A DNA stretch of 54,447 bases from Streptomyces sp. NRRL S-350 (GTDB lineage: Bacteria; Actinomycetota; Actinomycetes; Streptomycetales; Streptomycetaceae). Of this stretch, positions 24,010 to 32,829 are shown one piece after another. The notes beneath the pieces were generated by a model that saw nothing but the letters and a program-made list of their open reading frames with translations, was not told the DNA's origin and made no database searches. The stretch covers positions 1 through 54,447 of the forward strand of contig NZ_JOHO01000045.1 in the NCBI RefSeq assembly GCF_000719705.1, read 5' to 3'. The position numbers were made by a program, and so were the translations under genes. Each line of letters opens with the position of its first letter. The stretch's first letter is position 1.

Positions 24010-24039
24010 GTCTCCTCCTCGGTCGGGTGGTTTCGCCGG

Positions 24040-25011
24040 TCAGGCGTCGTCGTCGGGCAGTACCAGGGGCCGCAGCGGGCGGTCGTCCACGTGCAGCCGG
24101 AAGACGTCGAAGCGGTTGTAGTGGCCGACGATGTCGTGCATCTGCTTGGGCTGGATGCAGCGGCCGAGGTCGATCTCGGCGTAGACGATGCCCTCCTCGT
24201 CCACCAGCGGCTCGGTGACGGCACGCCCGTCCGGGCCGAAGATCCCGGAGAGGGCGCTGCGCGGGCGGGCGAGTTGCTTGCGGACCTGCTGGTCGTCGCC
24301 GGCGATCAGGTCGACGATCTCTGGGGAGATGGTGGAGCAGGACACCACCGTGAACAGCTTGCCCTCGAAGCAGTGGGCGGCGGCGCGCAGCGCGATCGCC
24401 TCCGCCATGTCGTAGTCCTCGGGGGCCACCGGCAGCGCGATGTAGCTTGCGGCGTGGACGAGTTCGCCCTGGGCCAGCAGGGTGAAGCGGGCCAGGGTGT
24501 TGGTGTTCTCGCCGCAGGCGAGTGCGCCGAGCGGGCCGACGGAGGTGCGGTGCACCTTCAGGGTGCTGCCGTCGCCCTGGGTCCAGGTCAGCTTCTCCGC
24601 CCAGGTCGGCACCAACTTGCGGTGCACGCTGAGCAGTTCGCCGTTCGAGTCGATGATCAGCAGGGTGTTGTACAGCACCCCCAGGCTGTGCCGACCGCGC
24701 TCGTTGACGCCGATCACCAGCACCACCCCGGCCTGTCGGGCGGCGGCGCGCAGGGTGTCGACGTACGGGCCGGGCACGTCCACGGCGGCGCGGTACAGGC
24801 GCTCGTACCAGGGCGAGCCCTGCACGGGGTTCATGGTCCAGTTCCAGTAGGGGTAGCCGGGGACGAAGACCTCGGGGAAGACCACGAGTCCGGCGCCGTG
24901 GGCGGCCGCCTCCTGGATCAGCGCGACGGCCTTGTCGACGGTGGCGGCCGGGTCCAGGTAGACGGGGGCGGCCTGCACGGCGGCGGCGGTGAAGCGGGGC
25001 AGGTGGGGCAT
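24040..25011 (-). CDS. Nitrilase
   Basis: A 323-residue carbon-nitrogen hydrolase that converts a nitrile to the carboxylic acid and ammonia. The catalytic triad is visible: Glu47 in VVFPEVFVPGYPYW, Lys132 in VHRKLVPT, and Cys166 in ALACGENTNTLARF. These motifs are those of true nitrilases rather than amidases. It sits inside the salicylate/gentisate operon, 9 bp after the hydroxylase stop and 30 bp before the dioxygenase. An aromatic nitrile such as 2-hydroxybenzonitrile, giving salicylate, is a reasonable but unproved substrate. Confidence 0.93.
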   Translation of the reverse strand: MPHLPRFTAAAVQAAPVYLDPAATVDKAVALIQEAAAHGAGLVVFPEVFVPGYPYWNWTMNPVQGSPWYERLYRAAVDVPGPYVDTLRAAARQAGVVLVIGVNERGRHSLGVLYNTLLIIDSNGELLSVHRKLVPTWAEKLTWTQGDGSTLKVHRTSVGPLGALACGENTNTLARFTLLAQGELVHAASYIALPVAPEDYDMAEAIALRAAAHCFEGKLFTVVSCSTISPEIVDLIAGDDQQVRKQLARPRSALSGIFGPDGRAVTEPLVDEEGIVYAEIDLGRCIQPKQMHDIVGHYNRFDVFRLHVDDRPLRPLVLPDDDA

Positions 25012-25019
25012 GGTCCTCG

Positions 25020-27386
25020 TCACTCCTCGGGCAGGTGGGGCAGCCGGCGGCGGTGGACGGGCGCGGGTGGTTCGCGTAGCAGGCGCAGGCGCGGGGCGAC
25101 CCGGTCGGCGCCCGGGCCGGGCGGTTTGCGGCTGCCCGCCCGCCAGGGCCCGGGCCAGTGCGCGCCCGGCCCGGCGTAACCCTGGTCGGCGGCGGCGTGC
25201 AGCGTCCAGAGCGGGTCGTACAGCTGGGCCCGGCCGACCGCGACCAGGTCGGCCCGCCCGGCGAGCAGGACGGAGTTGGCGTCGTCGGGCCCGGAGATCG
25301 CGCCGACCGCGACGGTCGGCAGGCCGGTGGCTGTGCGGACCAGCTCGGCGAAGGGCGTCTGGTACCCGCGCCCGTACGGCGGCCGCTGGTGCGCCACGAC
25401 CTCGCCGGTGGAGACGTCCACCGCGTCCGCGCCGGCCTCGGCGAGGGCGCGGCAGATCGCCACGGCCTCCGCTTCGGTGGTGCCGCCGGGCGCCCAGTCG
25501 TTCGCCGAGATCCGCACCAGCAGCGGCTGCCCGGCCGGCCAGGCGGCGCGCACCGCCGTCAGCACCTCCAGCGGCAGCCGCAGCCGGTGGGCGAGCGGGC
25601 CGCCGTAGCGGTCGGTGCGGTGGTTGGTGAGCGGGGAGAGGAAGGAGGAGAGCAGGTGTCCGTGGCCGAACTGCAGCTCCAGCACGTCGAATCCGGCCCG
25701 CGCGGCCCGCTCGGCAGCGGCCGCGAAGTCGGCCGTGACGGCGGCCAGCTGGATGTCGTTGGCCTCGTGCGGCACCGGGCTGTCGGCGTCCCACGGGATC
25801 GCCGAGGCAGCGAGCAGCGGCCAGCCCTCGGCGAGCGGGCGGCCGATGCCGTCCGGCCCGGGAGCGGTGGTGGCGCCCCGGCGGCCGGCGTGGGTCAGCT
25901 GGATGCCGAGCGGGGTGTCGCTCACCGCCCGGACGGCCCGGACGAGTTCGCGCCACGCCTGCTCCTGGTGGTCGGTCCACAGGCCCGGGCAGCGGTCGGT
26001 GGGCCGGCCTTCGGGGCTGACGGCGGTCATCCCGGCGAGCACCAGGCCCGCCCCGCCGAGCGCGTGGCCGGTCAGCTGGGCCCGTTCGAAGGCGCTGGGC
26101 AGTGCGTCGGGGGAGGTGAAGGTCGCGAGCGGCGGCACCACGATCCGGTTGCGCAGCTCCAACGCGCCCAGTTTGAACGGGCGGAACATCGGCGGCACCC
26201 CGGGCGAGCCGCCGAAGGCGGTGTCCACGGCGTCCACGAAGGCGGGGTCGCGGGCCCGCAGGTTGCCGTAGGTGACCCGGCGGCTTCGGGTGAGCAGGTT
26301 GAAGGCGAACTGGTCGACGTCCTGGCCGGCGCGGCGCCCGATGGTCTCGAACCACTCCAGGCTGGCCTGCGCGGCGCGCTGGGTGGACTCCACCACCGGG
26401 CGCCGCTCGGCCTCGTAGGCGGCCAACGCGTCGTCCAGGTCCGGCTGTTCGCCGAGCGCGGCGGCCAGCGCCAGGGCGTCCTCCAGGGCGAGCTTGGTGC
26501 CCGAGCCGATCGAGAAGTGCGCGGAGTGCGCGGCATCGCCGAGCAGCACCACGTTGCGGTGGTGCCAGCAGGCGTTCCGCACCGTGGTGAAGCGGATCCA
26601 GCGGGAGGCGTTGGGGATCAGCCGGTGGCCGTCCAGGTGGCCGGCGAGCAGGTCCGCGCAACGTCGGACGCTCGCCCCGTCGCTCTCCCCGCGGGCGAAC
26701 TCCCTCGTGGCGAAGGCCTCGAAGCCGGACCGGTGCCAGGCGTCCTCGGCGATCTCGACGATGAAGGTGGAGCGGGTCGCGCTGTACGGGTAGGCGTGCA
26801 CCTGCAGCACGCCGAAGTCGTACTGCTCGACGATGAAGGTGAAGGCCTCGAAGACCTTGTCGGTGGCGAGCCAGATGTAGCGGCAGTGCCTCGTGTCCAG
26901 CTCGGTGCGGAAGGTGTCCGGGTACGCCGCCCGGGTGCGGGAGTGGATGCCGTCGGCGGCCACCACCAGGTCGTACTCGGCGGCGAGCCGTTCGACGGAC
27001 GGCGCGGGCGTGCGGTAGCGCACGTCCACGGCCAGGTCGGCGCAGCGCTGCCGGAGGATGGCGCGCAGCCGGTTGCGGTCCAGGGCGGCGAAGCCGTGGC
27101 CGCCGCTGGTGCGGACCCGGCCCGCGTAGCGGATGTCGATGTCGCTCCAGCGGGCGAACTCGGCGCCGATCGCGGCGAAGACCTGTGGATCGGCCTGGGC
27201 GATGCCCTCCAGGGTCTCGTCGGAGAACACCACGCCGAAGCCGAACTCGTCGTCGCGGCCGTCCCGTTCGAAGACGGTGACCTCCCGGTCGGGGGCGAGC
27301 TGCTTGGCCAGGGCGGCGAAGTAGAGCCCGCCGGGGCCGGCGCCGATGACGGCGATCCGGCGCGCCCGGGTGCCGGGGACCGTCAT
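25020..27386 (-). CDS. Salicylyl-CoA 5-hydroxylase-type FAD monooxygenase/OYE fusion
   Basis: A 788-residue fusion. Residues 1-390 are an FAD aromatic hydroxylase with the nucleotide motif IAVIGAGPGGLYFA (11-24) and GDAAHS (283-288). Residues ~400-760 are an old-yellow-enzyme/NADH:flavin oxidoreductase domain (MFRPFKLGALELRNRIVVPP, ELQFGHGHLLSSFLSP). This architecture is known from 2-aminobenzoyl-CoA monooxygenase/reductase and from salicylyl-CoA 5-hydroxylase (SdgC in Streptomyces sp. WA46). The gentisate dioxygenase downstream favours salicylyl-CoA to gentisyl-CoA. The ATG overlaps the ligase stop as ATGA, with GGAGG 7 nt upstream. Anthraniloyl-CoA remains a possible substrate. Confidence 0.9.
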   Translation of the reverse strand: MTVPGTRARRIAVIGAGPGGLYFAALAKQLAPDREVTVFERDGRDDEFGFGVVFSDETLEGIAQADPQVFAAIGAEFARWSDIDIRYAGRVRTSGGHGFAALDRNRLRAILRQRCADLAVDVRYRTPAPSVERLAAEYDLVVAADGIHSRTRAAYPDTFRTELDTRHCRYIWLATDKVFEAFTFIVEQYDFGVLQVHAYPYSATRSTFIVEIAEDAWHRSGFEAFATREFARGESDGASVRRCADLLAGHLDGHRLIPNASRWIRFTTVRNACWHHRNVVLLGDAAHSAHFSIGSGTKLALEDALALAAALGEQPDLDDALAAYEAERRPVVESTQRAAQASLEWFETIGRRAGQDVDQFAFNLLTRSRRVTYGNLRARDPAFVDAVDTAFGGSPGVPPMFRPFKLGALELRNRIVVPPLATFTSPDALPSAFERAQLTGHALGGAGLVLAGMTAVSPEGRPTDRCPGLWTDHQEQAWRELVRAVRAVSDTPLGIQLTHAGRRGATTAPGPDGIGRPLAEGWPLLAASAIPWDADSPVPHEANDIQLAAVTADFAAAAERAARAGFDVLELQFGHGHLLSSFLSPLTNHRTDRYGGPLAHRLRLPLEVLTAVRAAWPAGQPLLVRISANDWAPGGTTEAEAVAICRALAEAGADAVDVSTGEVVAHQRPPYGRGYQTPFAELVRTATGLPTVAVGAISGPDDANSVLLAGRADLVAVGRAQLYDPLWTLHAAADQGYAGPGAHWPGPWRAGSRKPPGPGADRVAPRLRLLREPPAPVHRRRLPHLPEE

Positions 27387-29410
27387 GCGATCACCTCCGG
27401 CTGCTGCGGCCCGGCCTCGCCCAGCGTGCGGCGCACCTGGGCCGGCCACGGCTCGGGGCCCTCGGTGTGTGGCGCGGCGTTCACCACCGACATCCGCCCG
27501 TTCGCGGCCAGCCCGTGCGGGCCGTGCACCTCGAAGGCGTAGTGCAGCGAGGAGCCGCCGACCCGGACCACCCGCAGCTCGGTGCGGACCACGTCCCCGA
27601 ACCAGAGCCGCTGGCGGTAGTCGGCCTCGAAGTGCACCCGGGGGATCCGCCCGAACAGCTCCGCCAGCCCCAGTCGACGCAGCAGTGCCGCCTCCGCCGC
27701 CTCGGCCCAGCGCTGCACGGCGGAGAAGTGGTAGTGCCCGGCCGCGTCGGTGTCCGACCACTCGACCCGGCGCTCGACGGTGACGCTGGCCGGGGCCAGT
27801 GAGGCCAGCCGCCGCAGCTCGGCGCGGTGCAGCTTGCCGGTCGCGGTGCGCGGCAGCCCGGTGACGAACTCGACGGCCCGCGGGTACTTGTACGGCGCGA
27901 TGGTGCGCTTGACGTGGTCCTGGAGCAGACGTGCCGTCTCGGGCCCGGCGGGCACGCCCGCGCGCAGCACCACGTACGCCTTGACCACGCTGCCGCGCCG
28001 CTCGTCCGGCGAGCCGACCACCGCGCAGTCGGTGACGTCGGGGTGGGTCGCGAGCGCCTGCTCCACCTCGGGCCCGGCGATGTTGTAGCCGGCCGAGACG
28101 ATCATGTCGTCGGTGCGGGCCTGGTACCAGAAGTAGCCGTCCCGGTCGCGGACGTAGGTGTCGCCGGTGAGGTTCCAGCCGTCCCGGACGTAGCCGAGCT
28201 GGCGTTCGTCGTCCAGGTAGCGGCAGCCGGTCGGGCCCTTGACCGCGAGCAGACCGGGTTCGCCGTCCGGCACCGGGCGGCCCTGGCCGTCCAGTATCGC
28301 GGCGCGGTAGCCGGGCACGGGCCTGCCGGTGGAACCGGGGCGGACGTCCCCGTCGGCGGCCGCGATGAACACGTGCAGCAGTTCGGTGGCGCCGATGCCG
28401 TCGATCAGCCGCTGCCCGGTGGCCTCGTGGAAGGCCCGCCAGACCGCGGCCGGCAGTGGCTCGCCCGCCGACACGCAGCGCCGCACTCCGGCCAGCCGGT
28501 CGGCCAACCCGGCGGCCAGGACCGCCCGGTAGGCGGTCGGCGCGGTGAACAGCACGCTCACCCCGTGTTCCCGGACCTGTTCGGCCAACTGCTCGGGCGT
28601 GGCCTGCTCCAGGAGCAGACTGGCGGCGCCGGCCCGCAGCGGGAAGACCAGCAGCCCGCCGAGGCCGAAGGTGAAGCCGAGCGGCGGGGTGCCGGCGAAG
28701 AGGTCGTCGGGGGTGGGGCGGAGCAGGTGGCGGGAGAAGGTGTCGGCATTGGCGAGGACGTCGCGGTGGAAGTGCAGGGTCGCCTTGGGGCGGCCGGTGG
28801 TGCCGGAGGTGAAGGCGATCAGGGCGACGTCGTCGGCGGCGGTCGGGACGGCGGTGAAGCCGGCCGGTTTGGCGGCGCAGCGCACGGTGAGGTCGTCGGG
28901 GGCGTGGCCGCCGTAGGCGAGGATGCGCAGGCCGGGGGTCCGCGCCCGCTGCAGCTCGTCGAGGAACCGGTGGTCGCACAGGGCGAGGACGGGTTGTGCG
29001 ATGCCGGCCAACTCGGTCAGCTCGGTGGCGCGCAGCAGCGGCATGGTGGTGACGGCCACCCCGCCGGCTTTCAGGACGGCGAGCCAACAGGCGGCCAGCC
29101 AGGGGGTGTTGGGGCCGCGCAGCAGCACCCGGTTGCCGGTGGTGAGGCCGAGGTCCTCGGTCAGCAGGCGGGCGATCCGGTCGGTGTGGTCGCGTAGTTC
29201 GCCGTAAGTCCACTGCCCGGTGGGGGTGAGCAGGCAGCGGCGGTCCGGTCCGAGGCGGGCGATGGTGTCGTCGAGCAGGGCGGCCGCGCAGTTCAGGCGG
29301 TCGGGGTAGGCCAACTCCGGTAGTTCGAAGAGGAGTTCTGGCCACTGCTCGAAGGGTGGGAGGTGGTCTCGACAGAACGTGTCCACGTGCGCTGAGGGGG
29401 ATAGCTCCAT
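27383..29410 (-). CDS. Aryl-CoA ligase / hotdog thioesterase fusion
   Basis: A 675-residue two-enzyme fusion. Residues 1-540 are an ANL-superfamily acyl-CoA ligase with LIAFTSGTTGRPKATLHFH (about 197-215), DGWNLTGDTY and catalytic Lys526 in TATGKLHRAEL; it resembles benzoate/2-aminobenzoate-CoA ligases. Residues ~545-660 are a 4HBT-type thioesterase with EWSDTDAAGHYHF (catalytic Asp). In this pathway the ligase would form salicylyl-CoA and the thioesterase would free gentisate from gentisyl-CoA, the first and third steps in one protein. It is the first gene of the operon. The ATG at 29410 was chosen over one at 29425 because GAGG lies upstream. Confidence 0.92.
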   Translation of the reverse strand: MELSPSAHVDTFCRDHLPPFEQWPELLFELPELAYPDRLNCAAALLDDTIARLGPDRRCLLTPTGQWTYGELRDHTDRIARLLTEDLGLTTGNRVLLRGPNTPWLAACWLAVLKAGGVAVTTMPLLRATELTELAGIAQPVLALCDHRFLDELQRARTPGLRILAYGGHAPDDLTVRCAAKPAGFTAVPTAADDVALIAFTSGTTGRPKATLHFHRDVLANADTFSRHLLRPTPDDLFAGTPPLGFTFGLGGLLVFPLRAGAASLLLEQATPEQLAEQVREHGVSVLFTAPTAYRAVLAAGLADRLAGVRRCVSAGEPLPAAVWRAFHEATGQRLIDGIGATELLHVFIAAADGDVRPGSTGRPVPGYRAAILDGQGRPVPDGEPGLLAVKGPTGCRYLDDERQLGYVRDGWNLTGDTYVRDRDGYFWYQARTDDMIVSAGYNIAGPEVEQALATHPDVTDCAVVGSPDERRGSVVKAYVVLRAGVPAGPETARLLQDHVKRTIAPYKYPRAVEFVTGLPRTATGKLHRAELRRLASLAPASVTVERRVEWSDTDAAGHYHFSAVQRWAEAAEAALLRRLGLAELFGRIPRVHFEADYRQRLWFGDVVRTELRVVRVGGSSLHYAFEVHGPHGLAANGRMSVVNAAPHTEGPEPWPAQVRRTLGEAGPQQPEVIA

Positions 29411-29823
29411 GGGCGGGCACCTCATCGGGCGGGCGGGAGTGAGGCCAGTATGGCGCTTCGGTGACGCCAGTCAAGAGAGCGATACATGCATTCGGGCGAC
29501 GGCCCGCGCCACCGGCGGTGCGGGGCCCGGGCGCACGGAGCGGTGCGGCCGGCCGGAGCACGGCAGGGAAGCAGCCGGCCGGCGCACGGAAGGGAAGCAG
29601 CCGGGTGCACGCATGCAGGGGAGGGGCAGGACGCCCGCAGGGGACGGGCTGGGCGCAGAGACAGGGCGGGGCCGGGCGCACAGCGGGGCGGGTCGGGGTG
29701 CCCACAGGGGTGGGCCGGGGCGCACGGAAGGGTGGGGCCGGCCACACTCCCGCGCCGATCAGGGCTGCGGTGGGCTCCGGGTGGTGCAGAGTGGGGCGTC
29801 GAACGGAGGGGGAGGGCCGGGGA
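29411..29823. other. Divergent promoter region with GC-rich repeats
   Basis: This 413-bp gap separates the catabolic operon from the histidine kinase gene. Near 29548-29611 the motif AGGGAAGCAGCCGG is repeated. Further on, CACAGGGGTGGGCCGG- and CGCACGGAAGGGTGGGG-like segments recur. A PaaX operator should lie near the operon start, but I could not identify a clear dyad. No gene was supported here. Confidence 0.4.
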
Positions 29824-31140
29824 ATGACGAGACAGGCGGCTTCGTGGGGTGCCCGCGTCGGCGTGGGGTTCGTCCGGGCGTGCGCGGTCGCCGGGGTCAC
29901 CCTGCTGATCCCGGCGGTGTGGGCGGGCGCGGTGGCGCTGGGCATCCGGTGGGGGCCGGCCAACCCGTGGTCCTGGCTGCTGCCGGTGGTGCTGGTCGGT
30001 ACGGGCACGCTCGCCCTCGCCCGTCCCGTCTGCCGGGCCGTCCGCGTGCTGGTCGCACGATGGACCGGCACCGTGGTCCCCGCCGGCTACCGGCAGGCCG
30101 GGCCGGTCGTCCGGATGTCCACCGGCTACTGGTGGAACGGCCACTCCTACGAGCGCAGCCGCCGGGACGCCGAGTTGGACCAGCGATGGCGCACCTGGTG
30201 GACCGACCCGGCCACCTGGCGCGACCTGCGGTTCACCGCGGTCGTCCCGCTGACGGCCGGCCTGGTCGCGGCCGTCCCGGCCGCCGGGGCCGGCGCCGCG
30301 CTCCTCGGGCTGGCCCGGCCCGAGCCGTCCGTCCGGCTGGCCGGGGCGCTCGCCGCAGTCACGGCCGTCGCCTGCGCCCCGTACGCCTGGCGGCTGCTGG
30401 AGCCGGTGGCGGTCCGCTTCCTCGGCCCCTCCGCCGCGATGCTGCTGGCCGAGCGGGTCGTCGAGCTGACGGCCCAGCGGGCCGACGTGACCGTCACCCA
30501 GGCCGCCGAGATCCGCCGGATCGAGCAGGACCTGCACGACGGGGCGCAGGCGGGCCTGGTCGCGCTCGGTCTCTCGCTGGCGACCGCCGAGAAACTGATG
30601 GAGAGCGACCCGCAGCGGGCCCGGGCGCTGATGCGGGCGGCACGGGCCGGTGCCGCGAGCTCGCTCGCCGAACTGCGCGACCTGGTACGGGGCATCAACC
30701 CGCCGCTGTTGAACGAGCGCGGTCTGGTCGACGCCGTCCGCGCGCTCGCCCTGAACAGCCCGCTGGACGTGACGGTCACCGCCGACCGGCCGATCCGGCT
30801 GGAACCGCCCATCGAGTCCGCCGTGTACTTCGGCATCGCCGAACTGCTCACCAACGCGACCAAGCACGCCCGGGCGACGACCGTCCGGATCGCTCTCGCC
30901 CACAGCGAGACCGGCATCGTCGTGGAGGTCGAGGACGACGGCCGGGGCGGCGCAGTGGCGGGCGGCGCGGTGGCGGGCGGTACGGGGGCGGGTGCCGAGG
31001 CGGCGGGCAGCCCGGGGACGGGCGGTGCGGGCGGGCTCGCGGGCCTGCGCCGCCGGCTCGCCGTGTTCGACGGGCGCCTGGAGATCACCAGCCCCGAGGG
31101 TGGCCCGACCTGTGCGACGATGGTCGTGCCATGCGAATAG
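29824..31140 (+). CDS. Two-component sensor histidine kinase (NarL/DesK type)
   Basis: A 438-residue membrane kinase. Two hydrophobic spans near residues 20-65 and two more near 130-190 surround a Trp-rich segment (YWWNGHSYERS, WRTWWTDPATW). The HisKA_3 region has phospho-acceptor His in EQDLHDGAQAGLVALGLSLA; the ATPase has GIAELLTNATKHA (N box) and EVEDDGRGG (G1). Between G1 and the GGLAGLRRRLAVF box lies an unusual Gly/Ala stretch of about 30 residues coded by short repeats. The stop overlaps the response-regulator start by 10 bp, so they form one unit. The signal is unknown. Confidence 0.92.
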   Translation: MTRQAASWGARVGVGFVRACAVAGVTLLIPAVWAGAVALGIRWGPANPWSWLLPVVLVGTGTLALARPVCRAVRVLVARWTGTVVPAGYRQAGPVVRMSTGYWWNGHSYERSRRDAELDQRWRTWWTDPATWRDLRFTAVVPLTAGLVAAVPAAGAGAALLGLARPEPSVRLAGALAAVTAVACAPYAWRLLEPVAVRFLGPSAAMLLAERVVELTAQRADVTVTQAAEIRRIEQDLHDGAQAGLVALGLSLATAEKLMESDPQRARALMRAARAGAASSLAELRDLVRGINPPLLNERGLVDAVRALALNSPLDVTVTADRPIRLEPPIESAVYFGIAELLTNATKHARATTVRIALAHSETGIVVEVEDDGRGGAVAGGAVAGGTGAGAEAAGSPGTGGAGGLAGLRRRLAVFDGRLEITSPEGGPTCATMVVPCE

Positions 31141-31778
31141 TCGTAGCCGAGGACCTCTACCTGCTCCGGGACGGAATGGTCCACCTCCTGGAAGCCTACG
31201 GACACCAGGTCGTCGCGACGGCCGGCACCGGGCCCGAGGCCCTCGAAGCGCTGCTGACCCACCGTCCGGACGTCGCCGTCGTCGACGTCCGCATGCCGCC
31301 GACCCAGTCGGACGAGGGGCTGCGGGCCGCCCTCGCCGCGCGCCGCGAGGTGCCCGGACTGCCGGTGCTGATCCTCTCCCAGCACGTGGAACAGTTGTAC
31401 GCCCGCGAGCTGCTGGCCGACGGTGCGGGCGGCATCGGCTACTTCCTCAAGGAGAGCGTGTTCGACGGCGACCAGTTCGTCGACGCCCTGGAACGCGTGG
31501 CGAAGGGGGGCACCGCCATGGACCCGGCCGTCATCGCCGCGCTGGTGTCCTCCGCCCCCTCGAACCGGCGGCTCGACCGGCTCACCGAACGCGAGTCCGA
31601 GGTGCTCGCCCTGATGGCGGAGGGGCTGTCCAACCAGGCCATCGCGCAACGGCTGTTCCTCAGCGACAGCGCGATCAGCAAGTACACCACCTCGATGTTC
31701 GGCAAGCTGGGCCTCACCGACGACCAGAACGGCAACCGGCGGGTGCTTGCGGTCCTCGCCTACCTCGACAAGCCCTGA
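31131..31778 (+). CDS. LuxR/NarL family response regulator
   Basis: A 215-residue partner of the kinase directly upstream. The receiver domain has the acidic pair in VVAEDLYLLRDGM, the phospho-acceptor Asp in VAVVDVRMPP, and Lys in YFLKESVF. The C-terminal LuxR helix-turn-helix is LTERESEVLALMAEGLSNQAI with the recognition helix at SDSAISKYTTSMFGKL. The ATG lies inside the kinase's last codons. Its targets are unknown; the sensor-like protein convergent with it is one candidate. Confidence 0.94.
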   Translation: MRIVVAEDLYLLRDGMVHLLEAYGHQVVATAGTGPEALEALLTHRPDVAVVDVRMPPTQSDEGLRAALAARREVPGLPVLILSQHVEQLYARELLADGAGGIGYFLKESVFDGDQFVDALERVAKGGTAMDPAVIAALVSSAPSNRRLDRLTERESEVLALMAEGLSNQAIAQRLFLSDSAISKYTTSMFGKLGLTDDQNGNRRVLAVLAYLDKP

Positions 31779-31782
31779 CCCG

Positions 31783-32829
31783 TCAGCCGGCCGCGGTGCG
31801 CGCGGCGGCGTCCGGGGTGCGGCCGTCCTGCGCCTGCCGGGCGCGGTCGGCGAGCAGCCGGGCGAACACGGTGAGCGCCGGTGCGGCGACGGCGGCGCCG
31901 GGCCCCGCGTCGTGCACCAGGAGCAGCACGCCGCCGACCCGGACCAGCGCCACCGCCGCCGACGATCCACGGGTCCGGACGGCGCTCTGGTCGCCGATCG
32001 GGGGCAGGGACACCGCCCCCGGATCCTCGCCGGCAGTGCGGTCCAGCGTGGTGTCGAAGGCCCGGGCGGCCGCTTCGGGCGAGGCGAAGGTCACCACGGT
32101 GAACTCCACGGTCTGGATGTCCGACTCGCCGAACCTCACCGTGGCGTAGGCGAGTTGCTGATCACAGGAGTCCGGCAGCAGACACGGCACCCCGCCGCCG
32201 GAACCCGATCCGGACTCCGGCCCGCTCTGCACCTGCCACCCGGCCGGCATCGCCCGCGCGTCGGGCAGCACCCCCCGCACCAGCTCCGGATCGCGCAGCG
32301 GCAGCGCGGCGTGCGCCAGGCCGGGGCCGCCCGGCCTCATCAGCGGACGCGAGCCCAGGTGGACGCCGACGGCCACCAAAGCGGCGATCAGGACCAGGGC
32401 GAGCGCCACCACGATCCCGACGCTGCCCCGGCGGGCCGCGAGGGCCCGCGCCCGGGCGTCCACCGGGCCGACCCGCAGCTGGACGGTCGTCGGGCCCGCC
32501 GGCGGCGGTTCGGCACCGGTGCTGCGCAACTGGACGGTGCTCGGCCCGGTCCGCAGGTGCACGGTCGGCGGACCAGCCGGCCGACCGAGCCCCGTGGTGG
32601 CCAGGTACTGCGCGAACGCCACGTCGGAGGCGAGCAGTTGGGTGACGGCCGCGGTCAACTGCTCCCGGGCCCGGACGTCCTTCGGACTCCTCTCCGCCTC
32701 CGCCAGCGCCCGCGCCCCCTCCGGCACCATCCGCAACCGCGCCCGCACCACGTCCGCCACCGCCTGGTGCGGCCCGCCCACCAGCAGCGCCTCCACCACG
32801 TCGGGCACCATCCCCCGGCCGTCCCCCAT
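31783..32829 (-). CDS. Single-span membrane protein with PknH-like sensor domain
   Basis: A 348-residue protein. The cytoplasmic N-terminus (about residues 1-140) is helical and includes a repeated motif, PTVHLRTGP, STVQLRSTG and TTVQLRVGP. One membrane span, VGIVVALALVLIAALVAVGV, is followed by an extracellular domain with PAGWQVQSGP, two Cys in PCLLPDSCDQ, and FTVVTFASPEAAARAFDTTL, which resembles the extracellular PknH-like sensor fold. There is no kinase domain. GGGGGAG precedes the ATG at 32829. It is convergent with the response regulator, 4 bp apart. The role is unknown. Confidence 0.75.
   Translation of the reverse strand: MGDGRGMVPDVVEALLVGGPHQAVADVVRARLRMVPEGARALAEAERSPKDVRAREQLTAAVTQLLASDVAFAQYLATTGLGRPAGPPTVHLRTGPSTVQLRSTGAEPPPAGPTTVQLRVGPVDARARALAARRGSVGIVVALALVLIAALVAVGVHLGSRPLMRPGGPGLAHAALPLRDPELVRGVLPDARAMPAGWQVQSGPESGSGSGGGVPCLLPDSCDQQLAYATVRFGESDIQTVEFTVVTFASPEAAARAFDTTLDRTAGEDPGAVSLPPIGDQSAVRTRGSSAAVALVRVGGVLLLVHDAGPGAAVAAPALTVFARLLADRARQAQDGRTPDAAARTAAG

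Noticed and set aside
25020..30071. A single 1,683-residue reading frame on the minus strand
   Set aside because: Only the part from 27386 to 25020 encodes the hydroxylase fusion. The upstream part runs out of frame through the ligase gene and the intergenic gap and has the biased Arg/Pro composition of a shadow frame.
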